The notes below the pieces were generated by a model, which did no database searches, was not told the DNA's origin, and saw only the letters and a list, made by a program, of their open reading frames with translations. Shown piece after piece: positions 34,080-47,100 of a DNA stretch of 64,000 bases. Origin of the DNA: Aplectana chamaeleonis. Lineage: Eukaryota; Nematoda; Chromadorea; Rhabditida; Cosmocercidae. The stretch lies in the NCBI GenBank assembly GCA_029168955.1, contig JAPDOI010000175.1, positions 434,001 through 498,000 of the forward strand. Reading direction: 5' to 3'. The position numbers and the translations under genes are program-made. Every line of letters starts with the position of its first letter. Position 1 is the stretch's first letter.

Positions 34080-35235
34080 GTCAGTGATGAGCGGAATTCC
34101 GATTTCCAATGGTTTTTGGCCTTCCGATTTCCGAAAAAAAAACCTAAAAATGCGGAAAAATCAGAAATATCGGAGTTTAGAGTTTTAAACCCTTTTCGTT
34201 GCCAAATTCTCAAGGAGATCTGGGGCGGTGAATTCGAATTCGAGGTCCGTCTTCACATTTCAGTAAGCTAGAGTTGAGTGCATTCATAGGAAAGTTATTC
34301 AATAACTATCCTACTATCTACATATATTTGCCTAACTCTGTGTGTGTGTCCCATGGTGCGGGTGAGTTACACGTGACATAAAGCACTGGCGTGTAACTTA
34401 AATGTATTATTTCATCGCACATGTAACTTATCTACGCGGCGTGAAGTTCCCTAGGGAGGTATATGATGCACTCTGGAGCCAGTACTCAGATGTGGGCAGC
34501 GTCGTCCATTCAGTTACCCAAGCCTTGAGGTACTTGGCCCGGCACACCGGCTGGAGGCCCCGCCTGACAGACCGCTGTCGGCCCAGTCGTTCTCGCCGAG
34601 CAGTCTCCGTCGCGTGACGGTGTGCTGCCCTCGTCGCTTGTCAATGTGCCGGCCACGTCGTGTGTACGTGTCAAGTAACATGTACCAACAGTGCAAGTTT
34701 CTCGCAATGTTGTTTATTCATTGTTAGCGCACGTTACTTTAATCAAAAAATCTCGTCAAACTACACGTAACATCGCTTCAAGTTACTTCTGAACTCAAAG
34801 CAAGTTGCGTGAGGTCATCTGCAACTTGCGTTGAAGGAGGAAGGCGTGAAGCGTCGAGAAAAGTGTGTTGCACCCAACTAGGAGTGCGCCAAGTGCCGGG
34901 GAGAAAAGTTTGCGGGACTCTACTGGGAGTGCGCCGATCGCCGGGAAACTGTGGTGGACCGACTTGAAGTGCTGCAGGTGCTTGGAAAACTGTGTGGGAT
35001 CTAAGTGATCCTGCTATGATTCAAAGCGTCACGATACACGCCTATAAGTACGCGTGAGTGTACACATTGTTCAATTAAGTAGGATAAGTCCAAGTTTTTT
35101 TGCAGGAACAATCACCAGGGGAGGGTTAAGAATTTGCTGACCATTTCCGATTTCCGATGGTTTTTGGCGTTCCGATTTCCGAATTTGAGAAGGTTGTTCC
35201 GATTTCCGCAATTCAGAGAAAATTTCCGCTCATCC
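34080..35235. repeat. Region between two CGATTTCCGATGG repeats
   Basis: 34085-34190 and 35130-35230 both carry GATTTCC(A/G)ATGGTTTTTGG and GATTTCCG words. 34855-34990 has internal GGAGTGCGCC repeats. Possibly one composite insertion. Confidence 0.45.
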
Positions 35236-35459
35236 CTGATCTCCGTCCAGTTGAAGCTCTGGGCGCTTCGTTATGTACGTTTCACGTAAGTCAGAAAAGT
35301 CGCCGCGAAGAGCGTTTGAACTAGCAAGAATATAATCTAAAATGAGGTTTAATGGCTTGAATAAAATGAAGAATATGTTGAATAATCTAAAATGAGGTTT
35401 TATAGATTGAAAAAAGAACAAGATCATGCATAAGACTCGAAAATAATCAATAAACGTTG

Positions 35460-35760
35460 AGGAGAGCCGAGTAATAATAGAACCTCCTCGGCTCACTCCG
35501 AAAACGGCCGGCCCTACATTGGCTCTGAAGGGTGAGCCGAGGTTAATTTGGTGCCGCCCGAGTAACGTCGGCATGGATCGCGAAGAGAATTCGCGTTCAC
35601 TGTTGAAAGGTGGCGCAAACTCGGTGCCATGTGCTATAACATAGGTGCACCGAGTTGGCGCCAACCTCCAACAATGCACGCGAAGTCTCTTCCCGATCCA
35701 TGCCGATGTTATGTATCCTCGGCTCGCCCTGTATTCGCCGCTCGGCCCGCCCTCAACGAC
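35460..35760. repeat. Foldback repeat
   Basis: GTCGGCATGGATCG...GCGTTCA (35569-35600) pairs with the complement at 35680-35710. An outer layer pairs CCTCGGCTCAC with its diverged complement. The core is ACCGAGTT...GGCGC. Confidence 0.75.
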
Positions 35761-35889
35761 TGTCTGAGGATGAAAGCATTTTTTCAAGTACTCGTCGAAA
35801 ACAGATTTATTTGGAAACACATATCATCACTGGGAAGTTGAGGCGTTTCCATGTTTAATGAGGTTTGAGGCTGTGTTTGAGCTCACTAC

Positions 35890-36330
35890 TCATCAGTTAC
35901 GAATTACGATTAACGAGTTACGAGGATTTCAAAATTACAATTTACGCAATTCAAAATTTCAGTTACGCACAGCCCTGACTCACACTAGTGCTGGTGCACA
36001 GGCCCTTCGAAAAATTTCTGTGTAGGATCCGGTAATGGCTGTGTTAGATTATTCGGATATATTCGAAGATCGAATATGTTCGAATAAATGCCAATGTCGA
36101 TAGTCGATTTCGAATAATAATCGAATATGAGATTTTTCGATAGTCGATTTCGAATAATGATCGAATATCTGTTTTTTTCGATAGTCGATTTCTAATATTG
36201 ATCGAATATCTGTTTTTTTTCGATAGTCGATTTCGAATAATAATCGAAAATCGGGATTTTTCGATTACTCGATAATCGAATAAATAATCGAATAATTTAT
36301 TCGAATGTTTATTCGATTGCGAATATTCGA
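35890..36330. repeat. AT-rich satellites
   Basis: 35890-35985 is the TTACGAATTACG repeat. 36040-36330 is a roughly 60-bp minisatellite of CGATAGTCGATTTCGAATAA and TCGAATAT units. Confidence 0.8.
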
Positions 36331-37528
36331 GCGCAACTATAATACCCACCGTTATGTACTGTAATCCGAGAAAAATCAATCATTCGACCACAGATTTGTG
36401 TTACGCGGCCCAAACAGGCCCCATGAAGACGATCTAAAGTTCTTTCATCGTAGCATTCTCGAAATCGTCAAAAGTCGCGTTCGGCTAGCGAAGTCTCCCC
36501 CCCCAAGCTCCAGACCACATCGGCCGAAAAATTTTTAAAAATTGACCAATCGGCCTGAGATTCGTAATCAGCACCCAAAAACAGCCTATAGATTAATGTT
36601 TTGAGCTCAATCCGCTACAATTTTTTTGAACACCCAAAAAATGCCATTTGGTACCCCTTTTCTCCTCGCAAAGCTATGAAGAGGTGCCTTTTGCTATCTC
36701 TTGTAATTCTCTGGAACAAATTTTCGAACACGGATTATTGATACACAGGACTGTCACTACAACAACTAGAACGCGGTTTTCTAATCGCGCGGAAAAAAGG
36801 TTCACGGATTGTTTCCAGTGAAACAAAGCTCGTCTTTTTCGAAAAAATTCAAAGAATGACGTTTTCCATAATACCTTCATTATCTAACGAAATCAGGGTA
36901 CCAAATTCCGCCTTTGAGTACTAAAGACAAGTGTCTTATCGTCATTTATTTACTTTTTTCCTTTGTCGATTTTGAACACTTTTCTGAGAATTCGCGGAAG
37001 GTTATTTTTCAAAAGTTTGTTTAAAACGCGAAATTCGCTCGACTAGAGCGATTTTGGGAATCCGTTGCGGAGCTAAATACTAGCCCTCACAGCGTCTACA
37101 CGTTTTGAAAAATAAAACAGTCCTTTTGGATAGACTGAGAGAGGCACATAGCATCGCTTACATTCCGATATAAAAATCGAAGCAGATATGGGGTTTCAAG
37201 TAGCTGTGATTGCTTTAGATAGAAGAGTAGCTGTACTTTCGGTCTTTTCTGATCAAAATATCACAGATGATCACGGAAAAATTCGCATGACACACTTTTG
37301 GTGCGGAACCTTCTTAACCTCTTACATTCTGGAATCGGCACGGGTCGTATTGATACTCTGCGGTTATTATTGTGTGTTAGCGCAAACTCACATATGCTTT
37401 ACCATAAGCGTACAGAGTTTGTGCCAACGCACAACAAATAACGAAAAGTATCAGTGTGATCCGTGCCGACTGTACAACCTAAGGCCACTCGAAAAGGCGG
37501 TGGTGTGGCTGCACATTTTCATTTAAGG
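36331..37528. repeat. Repeat R copy (36350-36930), then unrecognised
   Basis: 37370-37450 contains GCGCAAACTC...GTGCCAACGCACAACA, also seen near 59150. Confidence 0.4.
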
Positions 37529-37734
37529 TATAGTGGAGTCCACCAAGAGTGTCTCATTTACTTATCAATAAGAAGCGGTTGGCTGGGGATCAATGTGCAT
37601 GAATCCCATACCAGCACGCTCGATACCGATTGAGCGAGAGCGGTTGTGCTACAACGAGTTTCATGTTCATTGATCTCCAATCGACCGCTTCTCATTGATA
37701 AGTAAATGAGACACTCTTGGTGGACTCCACTATA
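37529..37734. repeat. 206-bp hairpin element
   Basis: The ends TATAGTGGAGTCCACCAAG and CTTGGTGGACTCCACTATA are perfect inverted repeats. The inverted homology continues inward through GTGTCTCATTTACTTATCAA and GAAGCGGTTG. Confidence 0.9.
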
Positions 37735-37819
37735 TTGTTCACGATAATCTTCGATTTCGAGAACAATAGCTAAACGATAAAAACGCACCGAAATCCTTTA
37801 GTCTCCCCTCACCTCATTA

Positions 37820-38148
37820 CTCTCACAGGAAGTGTTAGTTGTGACGATGAAATCTTTTTTGGACCCGTCTTTTGCCATTCTCTACTCTCTGTTGCTTCGT
37901 ACTTTCTTTCGAAGCCTAACTAAGACTGTTTTGCTTAAGGTATTCTTCCATGTCCGATTTGTCCCATTTTTCACAGGTGACAACTACCGTGAACATGTTC
38001 ATCCAACCGGACAACTAGTCCAGGCAAGAGAACAATGTCGCTGAAAAAAGAGGTCTTAGTGCGTTTCTCGCTGTTTCCTCGTAATTTTGGTAACACTTGG
38101 TTTGAGTGGAAAACTCGGGAACAAAAATCATCGTGAACACTGCCTTGA
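37820..38148. mobile_element. MITE family D, truncated
   Basis: The right end is ATCGTGAACACTGCC plus TTGA. The body matches 26124-26472 and the 57.2 kb copy. Confidence 0.65.
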
Positions 38149-39774
38149 AGCATACTGTATTCATGGCTGGCTAGGTTCCAAGTCTGCCAGTAATCAGCAA
38201 GGAAGCAGCTGTTAATTTTTTCCTAAGTCATGGTTTCTTATGTTTCTCTGATTTTCTTCTGTTTATTCCTGCGTGAACTTTTAGTGAGGATTTTTTAATG
38301 TAGTGATCTTGTCTCTTTGGGTGGAAAACTTGCGGTTTGTCAACGTTGCCGGCGTGTTTTCGCTCGTGGTTCCAGAAAAAAATTAAAAATTAGTCGTTCG
38401 TTTATGACGCGACGTCCGCAAAATTGTAACGAGCCTGCCATAGGTACAGTATGCTCAGTGAAAATGCACAACCGCACTACCTAACGTTAGTTTTTCCGTT
38501 GCCGTTAACTGTAGATATCTTCTATTTCGGAGTGAAGCTTACTTCCGTGGATCACGTGCGTGCGCGCACGCGTGTGCTCGTCATCTTCTCCCCCCTCCCC
38601 TTCCCGATTCGCGTAGTCTCTCTCCTCACTCCGCACACGCACGCTTAGGAGCACAGTAAATTTGGCTCCGCAGTAGACGATTACTGCACGTCCCGAATAC
38701 AGCATAGCGGAAAGAAAATTGGTTCCAAAAACTCTCAAAGTCGGCTCAAAAATACTTAGCATTTTCATAAAAAAGTTTTCATTACACCTCCGACTTACAT
38801 TGCGGATTTTCGTCGTTAATATAGCTTCTCCTGACCTTGCATATATGGAGCTCACAAGGAAACTACTATTAGCTAAACTGACCATTCCGATCGAAATGTC
38901 TTTTTCTAGAATCGTTTTCCGACGTAGAGTTTGAATATGCCCTTCGCAGCTTCCTAGAATCTCTTTGAAAAATGTTATTGGGGTTTTTCCTCTGATTATC
39001 GTACATATTGTATCCTCCAAGAGCGCATTAATTTTGCGAAGACCCAGAACAACTCCCCAAGGCAAAGTTTGGGTGAAAGCACTTTTTTCGAACCATGTGC
39101 AGACTGATAGCGTTTTGGACTTGTTTGGATTTTCGGTTTATTTATACCAATTAGAGGACTCTGGAAGCGTACCACCGGCAGAAAAATTTTACGACAAAAT
39201 CGACTTGCGACGATTTCCGGAATGTGACGACAGATGTGGCTCAAATCGTTCCGCTGGGAGTTATTTGGAGTGCTCAACACGAATCTGATGTCCGTTAATC
39301 GATTTTGAACGGTTTACGGTAGATTACGGTGGGTATACGGTAGTTTGGCCAGAAGTCTCAGATTTGTCCCAAAGTTCCCATGTGTTTGTTATTTGGGGTG
39401 CTGAATATATGATCCCGATTTCCTTTTGTTTATTTTCGAATTACTAAAGTAGGTTTTGCATCCTAAATGGCATGCTAACTACCGTAACCTGAAGTAAATC
39501 TTAAGTTTCGGACAAGCGGACCTTAGATTCGTGTTCTGCACCCCAGCTTACCCCTACATACGTGTTTTCAGCGAAATCCAGAAAAACCTTTGAAAACACC
39601 CGAAAAATTCCATGGAGGGGGTATCTGGCAGCGGAGCTTTGAAAACGCTCATAACTTTTACAGAATCAAGCTAGGCAGCTGCGATGGGCATATTCGGACT
39701 TTACGTCCGAAAAATGTTCTAGAAAAGTACATTTCATTTGGAATGGTTAGTATGACTTATGAGTGTTCCTTTGT
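38149..39774. repeat. Dispersed repeat (38440-38660) and repeat R copy (38940-39790)
   Basis: 38500-38660 shares its layout with 42440-42560 (CGCGTGCG, CTCCTCACTCCGCAC). No gene seen. Confidence 0.4.
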
Positions 39775-40757
39775 CAGAGGCAGCATACAAGCTGAGAATG
39801 ATACCGATTCTATGACACAAAACAAAGGCCCGTAGTAAAGCCGGCGAAAATTTCAGTTCAGCCTATCTGAATCCATGTTCTGAAAAGGATTCAGATGAGC
39901 GGCACACTTTTCAAACGTACGTGTTGTAGGATAGCGACCTAGGCTAAACAGAGAAAGTCAGCAACAAACAGGTTAAGCTGAATCACTCAGTCAGATCTGA
40001 CTGAATCGATTCAGTCAGATCTGACTGACTTCTTGGCTAGAGAAGAGAGAAACAGCGTGCCAGGTCAGGAGTGCGCTCGAGACTCTTTTAAGGAGCAAAG
40101 GAGTAACTTAAAGAATTCAGCTGAGATTTCGGCTTATCAATGTATCATTATCAATATCAGCTTCCATGAAACAAACAGCATTTCATTTATTGAGAAACGG
40201 AGCATGGAGTTGGTCGACCCGTGAACGACCACGTAGAGAATAATGGCCGGTTGTTCTGGCCATCACAGGTATCTTCATGTCTTTGCAAGACCGACCGCTC
40301 GAATGCAATCTATCGCTCGAAACAATTTCGGACTCGTCTGAGCCCTGTCTGAATCGTTTCGGGCTCGTCTTATCACTCATTCAGATGATCCTGACTGAGT
40401 GGTGGCTTTACTACGGGCCAAAGGTTTGGAACTGGTGGTATGGGTAACTAGCGAAGAAAACCCGACGAAAACTGTGTGCGAATCAATAAACAAGGATTTG
40501 TTTGTTATGAAGTGAAAGGGGACGAGTCTTTAGAACGCTTATGTTGTTGGAAGCTTCAAAAACTAGCCCAAGTGGCACTAGTCGAACAAAAAATCTGGAA
40601 GGTTAACCTTGAGGGGGGGGGGTGGAGTCTACAATTTTTATGGCTCAATGTTGCACAAAATTCATAGTTTTGACGAAATTTTCATATAATTGGAGCCATA
40701 AGATCCCAAGTGGCGTAGGTATCTCATCAGCTTCTTCGAGTGTGCCTGCTTCCTTTA
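39775..40757. mobile_element. MITE family F interrupted by a nested element
   Basis: The outer ends AGGCAGCATACAAGCT and AGTGTGCCTGCTTCCT, plus GGTTTGGAACTGGTGGTATG, match family F. The body is split by 39828-40421. Confidence 0.75.
39828..40421. mobile_element. Nested element with 16-bp inverted ends
   Basis: The ends GGCCCGTAGTAAAGCC and GGCTTTACTACGGGCC are perfect. An inner palindrome AGTCAGATCTGACTGA repeats near 39990-40030. The AAA on both sides may be the target duplication. A different terminal type from the TTAA MITEs. Confidence 0.85.
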
Positions 40758-41604
40758 GGCGCCATCATGCTCTGGGTCATCTCAAGGGCTCAACTAAAAT
40801 AGGACATGTCAGATAAGGCACAGCCTGCCTAATTTGATCACTGCTACGTATGCTTCACATCTTGAAACGGCGTGCCCTTCAAAAGCATCTGAGCTTCGCG
40901 CTATTCTGTGGTCACTTTCGCATCCTGTACCTACTTACAAAATATGTGAGTTTGTTTTTTTATAGAAATGCGGGAGACACTCACTGCAAAAAAAGAAATG
41001 CCTAGCCTTGTTCGATGAAGGGGCCGTCTTCTTATGAGGACTTTTTGCAGACCAGTCTCCTCTGTGACCTGACTCGAAGCTCTCTTTAGCAGCTACAAAC
41101 TTAGATTAGGAATCAATCGCAGAAGTTCTACTAATTGGAGTGCTCCTCGCTGCATGCGGTCGGATTGTCTTGTACTACTTCCATTATGGACTACATCCTA
41201 TTTTTCACAACAATCTAACCCAGCTTCAAACTCTTAAACTGAAAGGACCCAGCACGCGCTTCCTCTGCTAGCAAAAGGAAAAATGCCTACCTGCCTTTCC
41301 ACCATTGTATTTTCTCAGAAGCTGTTTTTTGTTTGTTTGCATTCGTATGCAGCAGGCTGGATTGAATTACGGTATGCATCGTGGCGCAGAAACTGTGCTC
41401 TGCAGCGACTACTGGTTATATGGCACCTTTTCTTCGCTCTTTTTTTACCGTTCTTGAGCTTCTACGAGCGTCATACCGTAGAAGCTCATAGAATTACAAT
41501 TCCTGTAATTCGATGACCTTCTACGTTGTGACGGTCTTGGGTTATTCTCCACCTTTGTCGAAGTTCAAAAAATTTTCACATAATTTGTTCAACAGCAGCT
41601 GACC
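40758..41604. other. No recognisable feature
   Basis: Open frames of 60-77 codons lack splice or family support. Confidence 0.4.
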
Positions 41605-42088
41605 TTAAAGGCACAGTCCAACCCCAGGAACGTTTTTTCTAGTTACCCGCCTATCTTGGAAAAGGTCTCACGCTGATTCCAAAGATGCCTTTGGATTCGT
41701 GCAAGACCCCATAGGAACGGAAATATGGCCCCTCAAAAATTAAGCTGCGGAAGTCTGGTGGACGAGTTGTCCGAGGCTTGTAACTTCCATGATTTGCAAC
41801 CGATGCATGCTAGCCGATCTGAATATAGAGAGAGGCTGAGAATGAAGGGAAAACGGGGCTATTCATCGGAAACCATCGCTCATCTCGCCACTGTTGAGCT
41901 CGATAGACCGTAAAAGGTGCGTGTCAAAATGGCTTCCGGGGGTGCGCGCCCCAGGGTGGCTTCCTCCTTTATCTCGCTTATTCAGAGGAGTTGAGAGCTC
42001 GCACTTAGCAGGTTTTTTATAGCTTGGGTCTACTTCACACTCATTTGGAAATCTCATAATTCGTCCCCGAGCTTGGACTGTGTCTTTA
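41605..42088. mobile_element. MITE family A, TTAA-flanked
   Basis: It lies between TTAA 41605-41608 and 42085-42088, with ends AGGCACAGTCCAACC and GGACTGTGTCT. Confidence 0.85.
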
Positions 42089-44098
42089 ATGAGCCATGCA
42101 ACTGCAACAACGCATAGAATGGGCTCTGTTTCGCGGTACTGACCTACTGTGGAACCGGTAACCAATAGTACTCTTCTTCCGGGACAACGTAAAATATATA
42201 TCTGCCCACCTATATAAATTTCATTTCCCGTAGCAGCTTCCTTCTTTCTCATTATGGTGCGTGTTGGTCATGTAACATTCGGAACGATGTGCAAGATCTA
42301 CAAATGAATTCTGACGAATCGACAAAGCGTGGCAAAACTCTTCAGCTCTATGACTAGCGTAGCATGTCAAGCTCTCCTAAGTTTTTTGTCATTTTGTTTT
42401 GAATTATAAAGAAAATACTGGCTTTACAGGATGGAGTATCCTCTGTTTCCGAGTGAAAATTATTTCCTTTCATCGCGTGCGTCTCCTTCTCCTCACAGAT
42501 TCTCGCTGTCTCTCACCTCGCTCCGCACGAGCGCGAGAGAGAACAGAGTAAATTTGGCTTGGAACCAGAGGATAAGTGAACTTTCTTTCAGAAAGTTCAA
42601 TTTTAACGAGTATCGATTGAGCGGAGAGCGAACATGGCTTCGATTCATTGACCCGAAAATTAAAGAATGTGAGCTTCGAAAAAAATCTAACTTCAGTCTT
42701 CGAGAATACCGTTTGTCATAAACTTCGTTCTCATGTTCGTCGGAAGAACGCGGCGAAACGCTGTCTGAGAAACAAAATTAGTTCTGAAGTGTGTTCCACT
42801 GTTCGGATTCTAGTTGCTGCCAACAGCTTCGACATTGCTGGATCACTGTCTCCCTTGGCCCTGCGATTGTCAACAGGGCTTGTCTTATGGTAAGGACAAT
42901 GAGTTTGTCAGAATTTCGCATGACGAAGATTCCGGAATGTATTTAACAATCATTCCATTTACCCATAGTCTCTTACAAGGGAATGACCAGACTGGCTCGC
43001 CAGAACTACCCATGGAGCCATGTTTCTCTGGTTGACTACCTCCTGAATAATCTCAAAAGGCCCAATCTAGCTGCCCGAGTAGTAGTGAAAAAAGTTTTGA
43101 ATAAAAAAGTGAAGAGACCTGTAGGCATATAACCATCAAGCTACCGTAACCTGTCATAATCTCGAGTAAAACAGCGAACGGACCCTAGAATCGTGCTCTA
43201 AGCCCTAAACTGTTTTTCCTTGACCTCTGCACTCCAAAAATGGGATTGGGCAACCCCCCCCCCATGGGGCTACAGAGGTCAAACAAAAATTCTCCCCAAA
43301 TTTCGCCTGGGGTTTTTTTTGGGGGCGCTGAGCAAAAATAGGAGGTCCGTTGAGCGTTTTTTTCGGGCGATTACGGTAGGTTGCGGTAAGCATAAAGTAA
43401 TTTAGCTATCGTATGTAGCTCATAGACTTGCATCCAGAAAATCCTGTGGTACAGTCCTCTTTGGCACAAAAAAAATTGCCATGCTGTTTATTAAAAAGGA
43501 ACCTTGTTGGGGGTATTCATATAGAGTTTTGTTGACAGTTCAGCAGTTTATTGATGATAGGCGCGGTTTATGGACATTTCTTTCCTCGATGGAAAACTTT
43601 GAGGAAATGAGCCAAGAATTTCCAAAAAACTGACAACTGGGTCTTAGATTCAAATTCAGCACCCGACACAACTGCCAAAAATGTGTTTATCTAAATTCTA
43701 AACAATTCTTCTGAATTGCCTGGAAGTGGTCTTCCGGGTACCCTTTTTTTGCAAAGCTGAGAATAGGCCCACTCTTGAAAATCTCCTATGAATCTCTGAA
43801 GCAGCTGGGAAATTTTGAACACGAATCGTTGATGCACAAGACTATACCTACAACATCCACAACATGGTCTTCTAGAACTTCGGTGTGTATGTAAAATGAG
43901 CCCTAGTAAGCTTGTTCCTCTTCCAAACTCACTTTCTCAGTCCAAAAAAATCTCGTAGAAATCAGCCAGGTTTATGCTGTTTTATACATCGTCTGCTCAT
44001 CCCTAATCCAAAAGTGAAGCAATTCGAAAATCGTCAACATTATATCATCTACTTACTTGCTGAATCTCTTGCATATTTAACTTCACTGCGTCTTCAGG
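42089..44098. other. Upstream region of the innexin gene
   Basis: 42440-42560 is a dispersed repeat, 43090-43900 a repeat R copy. A promoter or 5' UTR exon for the innexin could be here but none is identifiable. Confidence 0.35.
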
Positions 44099-44176
44099 AT
44101 GAGCTCACAGGTCGGAGCTATCACCTCTGTGAACCACCTCATCTCGAAGGTCTTCAAGCAGCCGAAGGGAGACTTT
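44099..44176 (+). CDS. inx-6: Innexin exon 1 (start codon, residues 1-26)
   Basis: It reads MSSQVGAITSVNHLISKVFK and then QPKGDF, a typical innexin N-terminus. The ATG lies one base after an acceptor-like tcttcag (44091-44097), which fits spliced-leader addition or a 5' UTR intron. The donor is gtgagt at 44177. The exon ends in phase 0. Confidence 0.88.
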
Positions 44177-47100
44177 GTGAGTTGTTATTCACAGTTGTCT
44201 ATCGTAAGCTATACATTTTGTCCAACTGGTTATATCCACCCCGTACTCGAGTTCTTCTGCTAACTTGTTGATCAAACAACGGTTGTTCCATGAAGCGTCA
44301 AGTGGGCGATGAGTGCCGTGATTGGCACGCCGGCGCCATTCAATGATGAAGAGGAGGGTATTTATGTACGTAACGGAAGTGGGAGAAGAGACGTGAAGCA
44401 GATATACACTCGGGTGCTCTTCCCTCGGCATTGTACAGAACCGTGTAGGCAAACAATACACACTGCACACCTCTCGCGCGCTCACCCAAGCAACGTCATA
44501 AAATGTCCTCATGGGGAGTATGTGAAAAACCCACAGAACTCATCCTAGATTTAGCCAAAAAACCGTTTCTGGGCAGGAGTTTGTAACCCATTTTCAGCAA
44601 ACACTGTATTGTACACGAAAAAAAAAATGAAAGTGATGAGCAGCGCGCACAATGCATTTTGAGGCTTCGTTCGCTATAAAATTCGTTTCTGAGTTTTCAA
44701 AATGTAATGGAAGCTCTACTACCCTACACAACACCCACGTTGAAAAAACGGCGAAAATGGTACTGAAAACTGCTTCCGCAGACCCTTTTCTCTTGGATTT
44801 CAGACCCCATTCGACCAATCGACGCATGAGAAAGAAAGGGTCTATCGCTACGAATCGCTGCGTTGATCCATGATCTACCGATCGATTACCGTTCATCTTT
44901 CTTTCAGCTGATTTTCAAGATAGAAAGGGTTGACTGATGTGCAGAAAAGACACTCATGACGTAATCATATGATATATTTCATCAACTTCTACTCATTTGC
45001 ACTATATCACTTGTTAATCAATTATATTCTTTTCGCATTTGGTGAACAGACGTAACAGAGGATCGACCCAAAGGCCGACACCCGAACCCAGAAAGACGTT
45101 TTCAAGTGGAAAAAAACTTCGTTAAAATTCAATTTTAAGACTGCAGACTTCGTGAGTGGATTTATCGTGGCCCACTTGAATGATATGACACAAAAGAGGA
45201 ATTTGGTTTTCAGCGCGCACGATGCCGGTTCCACGCTGAATCTTCAAACGTCTCTGGTATCGTACAAGACCCCTAGGAACGTACATAGCTATAGCTCCTG
45301 AAGGACTTCCTGAAACTGAGTGGCGGAAGCATGATGAACAAGTTGTCCGCAGCTTATAGCTTCCGTCATTTGCAACCGATCTATGCGAGCGGACCCTAAT
45401 GAATATAGAGGCTGAGAGTAAAGGAAAGAACGTGGCTATCGATTGGAAACGATCGTTCATTTCTCCATTGTTGAACTCGAAAGGTTGTCTAACATTTAGC
45501 CGTTCGCCTGGTTTGGAGTCACGTATACGAGTTTCAAAAGGGGACCCTTCGCCTAACTAAGCTTTTTGCCACCATTTTCATTCGCAACAAAACCATCTAC
45601 CCACTTTCATTTACTTTCATGATATTCCAGTACTCTGATCTCACCGTGATCTCAACGTAGCTCAAAAATCGACGTCTGCGGCGGCGACAAAAGAACGGAA
45701 AAAGGCGTGGGGCCAATGTATGTAGAGTCTAGCAGCGAAAGTCGCGTCGCTGCGATGAAGATTTGAGTGCAGGCACGAAGCCGGGGTGCAACCGCCTTCC
45801 ATCCTTCAACGAGTGTACGCGAGTTTTGCCTGTCGACTATGCAGAGGCCTATAGACTTCCTCAGAACAGCCCGTTTATCAGGCGTAAAAGAATCAAACGT
45901 TGCTGCCCTCCCACCAGAGTGGGCGAACGGAGGGGATTTGCAACGGGATAAATACAAATGGGATTGAAAAATTGGAAGAAGTACTGTCAGAAAAGCCACT
46001 GCGGATTACTGCTGAACCCCTTCCACTTTTATGAAATTTTGTTGTTTCCGAATTATTTTCGCCTTTTTTCGATTTTTTTTGCGGTAATCGGTAGGCGGAT
46101 TTCATAGAAAAACGGAAATCAGAGAGCGGAATTCGGAGCTCTAACCATGCTTGTTCGCAACCAATGCACGGAGGAAAGTAAGGGTGCACAGTATACATTC
46201 CATCCGATATCCAAAATGGCGTCGGATCGGATTTTCGGATATTGCCGACCTTGCAAAACCGACTCAACGGATATATCGGATACTGTCCCAAACGAGAATT
46301 TCGGATAACGGATCCTATCCGAAACCGGAATTTTAGATCGGATCGGATATCGGATATCCGATCGGATAAAATCGGATCCACCGGGTAATTCGGATGAAAA
46401 AAAAACGGATAAGAAAATTTTTTTGAGTAGTACCGAGGATTCAACCCCGTGTATTCAAGCAAATACATTCTGTAGCCACGTGCGTACGCGTCGCGGTCCG
46501 GTGAGTGTCGCGCTCGCGGCGAACACTAAAAAACCCCCCACCGTTTAGAGAGTCTATAGCGCTTTAAAGGAGTGAATGGCTATCATCTGTGACGAGAAAT
46601 GAACGCAGGAAAGCAAATTATGCCCCTGGACATGTCAATTTACTTGCTTTCACCCTAAAGCAGGGATGTCGCGTCGCCGCGCAACTCGTCGCGCGCGACG
46701 CCCGCCAACCGCGACGCGGCACACATGGGTGAGAAATGTTGCCCTTCCCTGCAACCTGTGAGAGCTCATAACTGACCAAAAAGAAGACCTGCCACAGAAT
46801 CATGGTTTAGCGGGGCGTTGCGACCAATCTCGGTAGGGCTACGACACCTTACCTTGTTAAACGAAACCTTGGAAAAAATCCGAATTTGTTAAGAACTTCC
46901 CCTTCTGGGTGAAGATTGAGCTTGAAGATTATATGATCCCTGCAGAATTAGCGCTGTCGCAGCAAGGGGGGGGCACCGTGCGATCGTACATAGCCACGCC
47001 CATTTTCCCGTGCCGCCGTTTCATGAGTATACCAACCGAGGATTTCCCTACCCTCCTGAATTCAAGTTGTTTGATTACGAAACGGAAAAATGAGTAGGGA

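Noticed and set aside
46430..46460. Second tRNA-like T-loop (GAGGATTCAACCCCG)
   Set aside because: The T-stem is imperfect and no other tRNA element is present.
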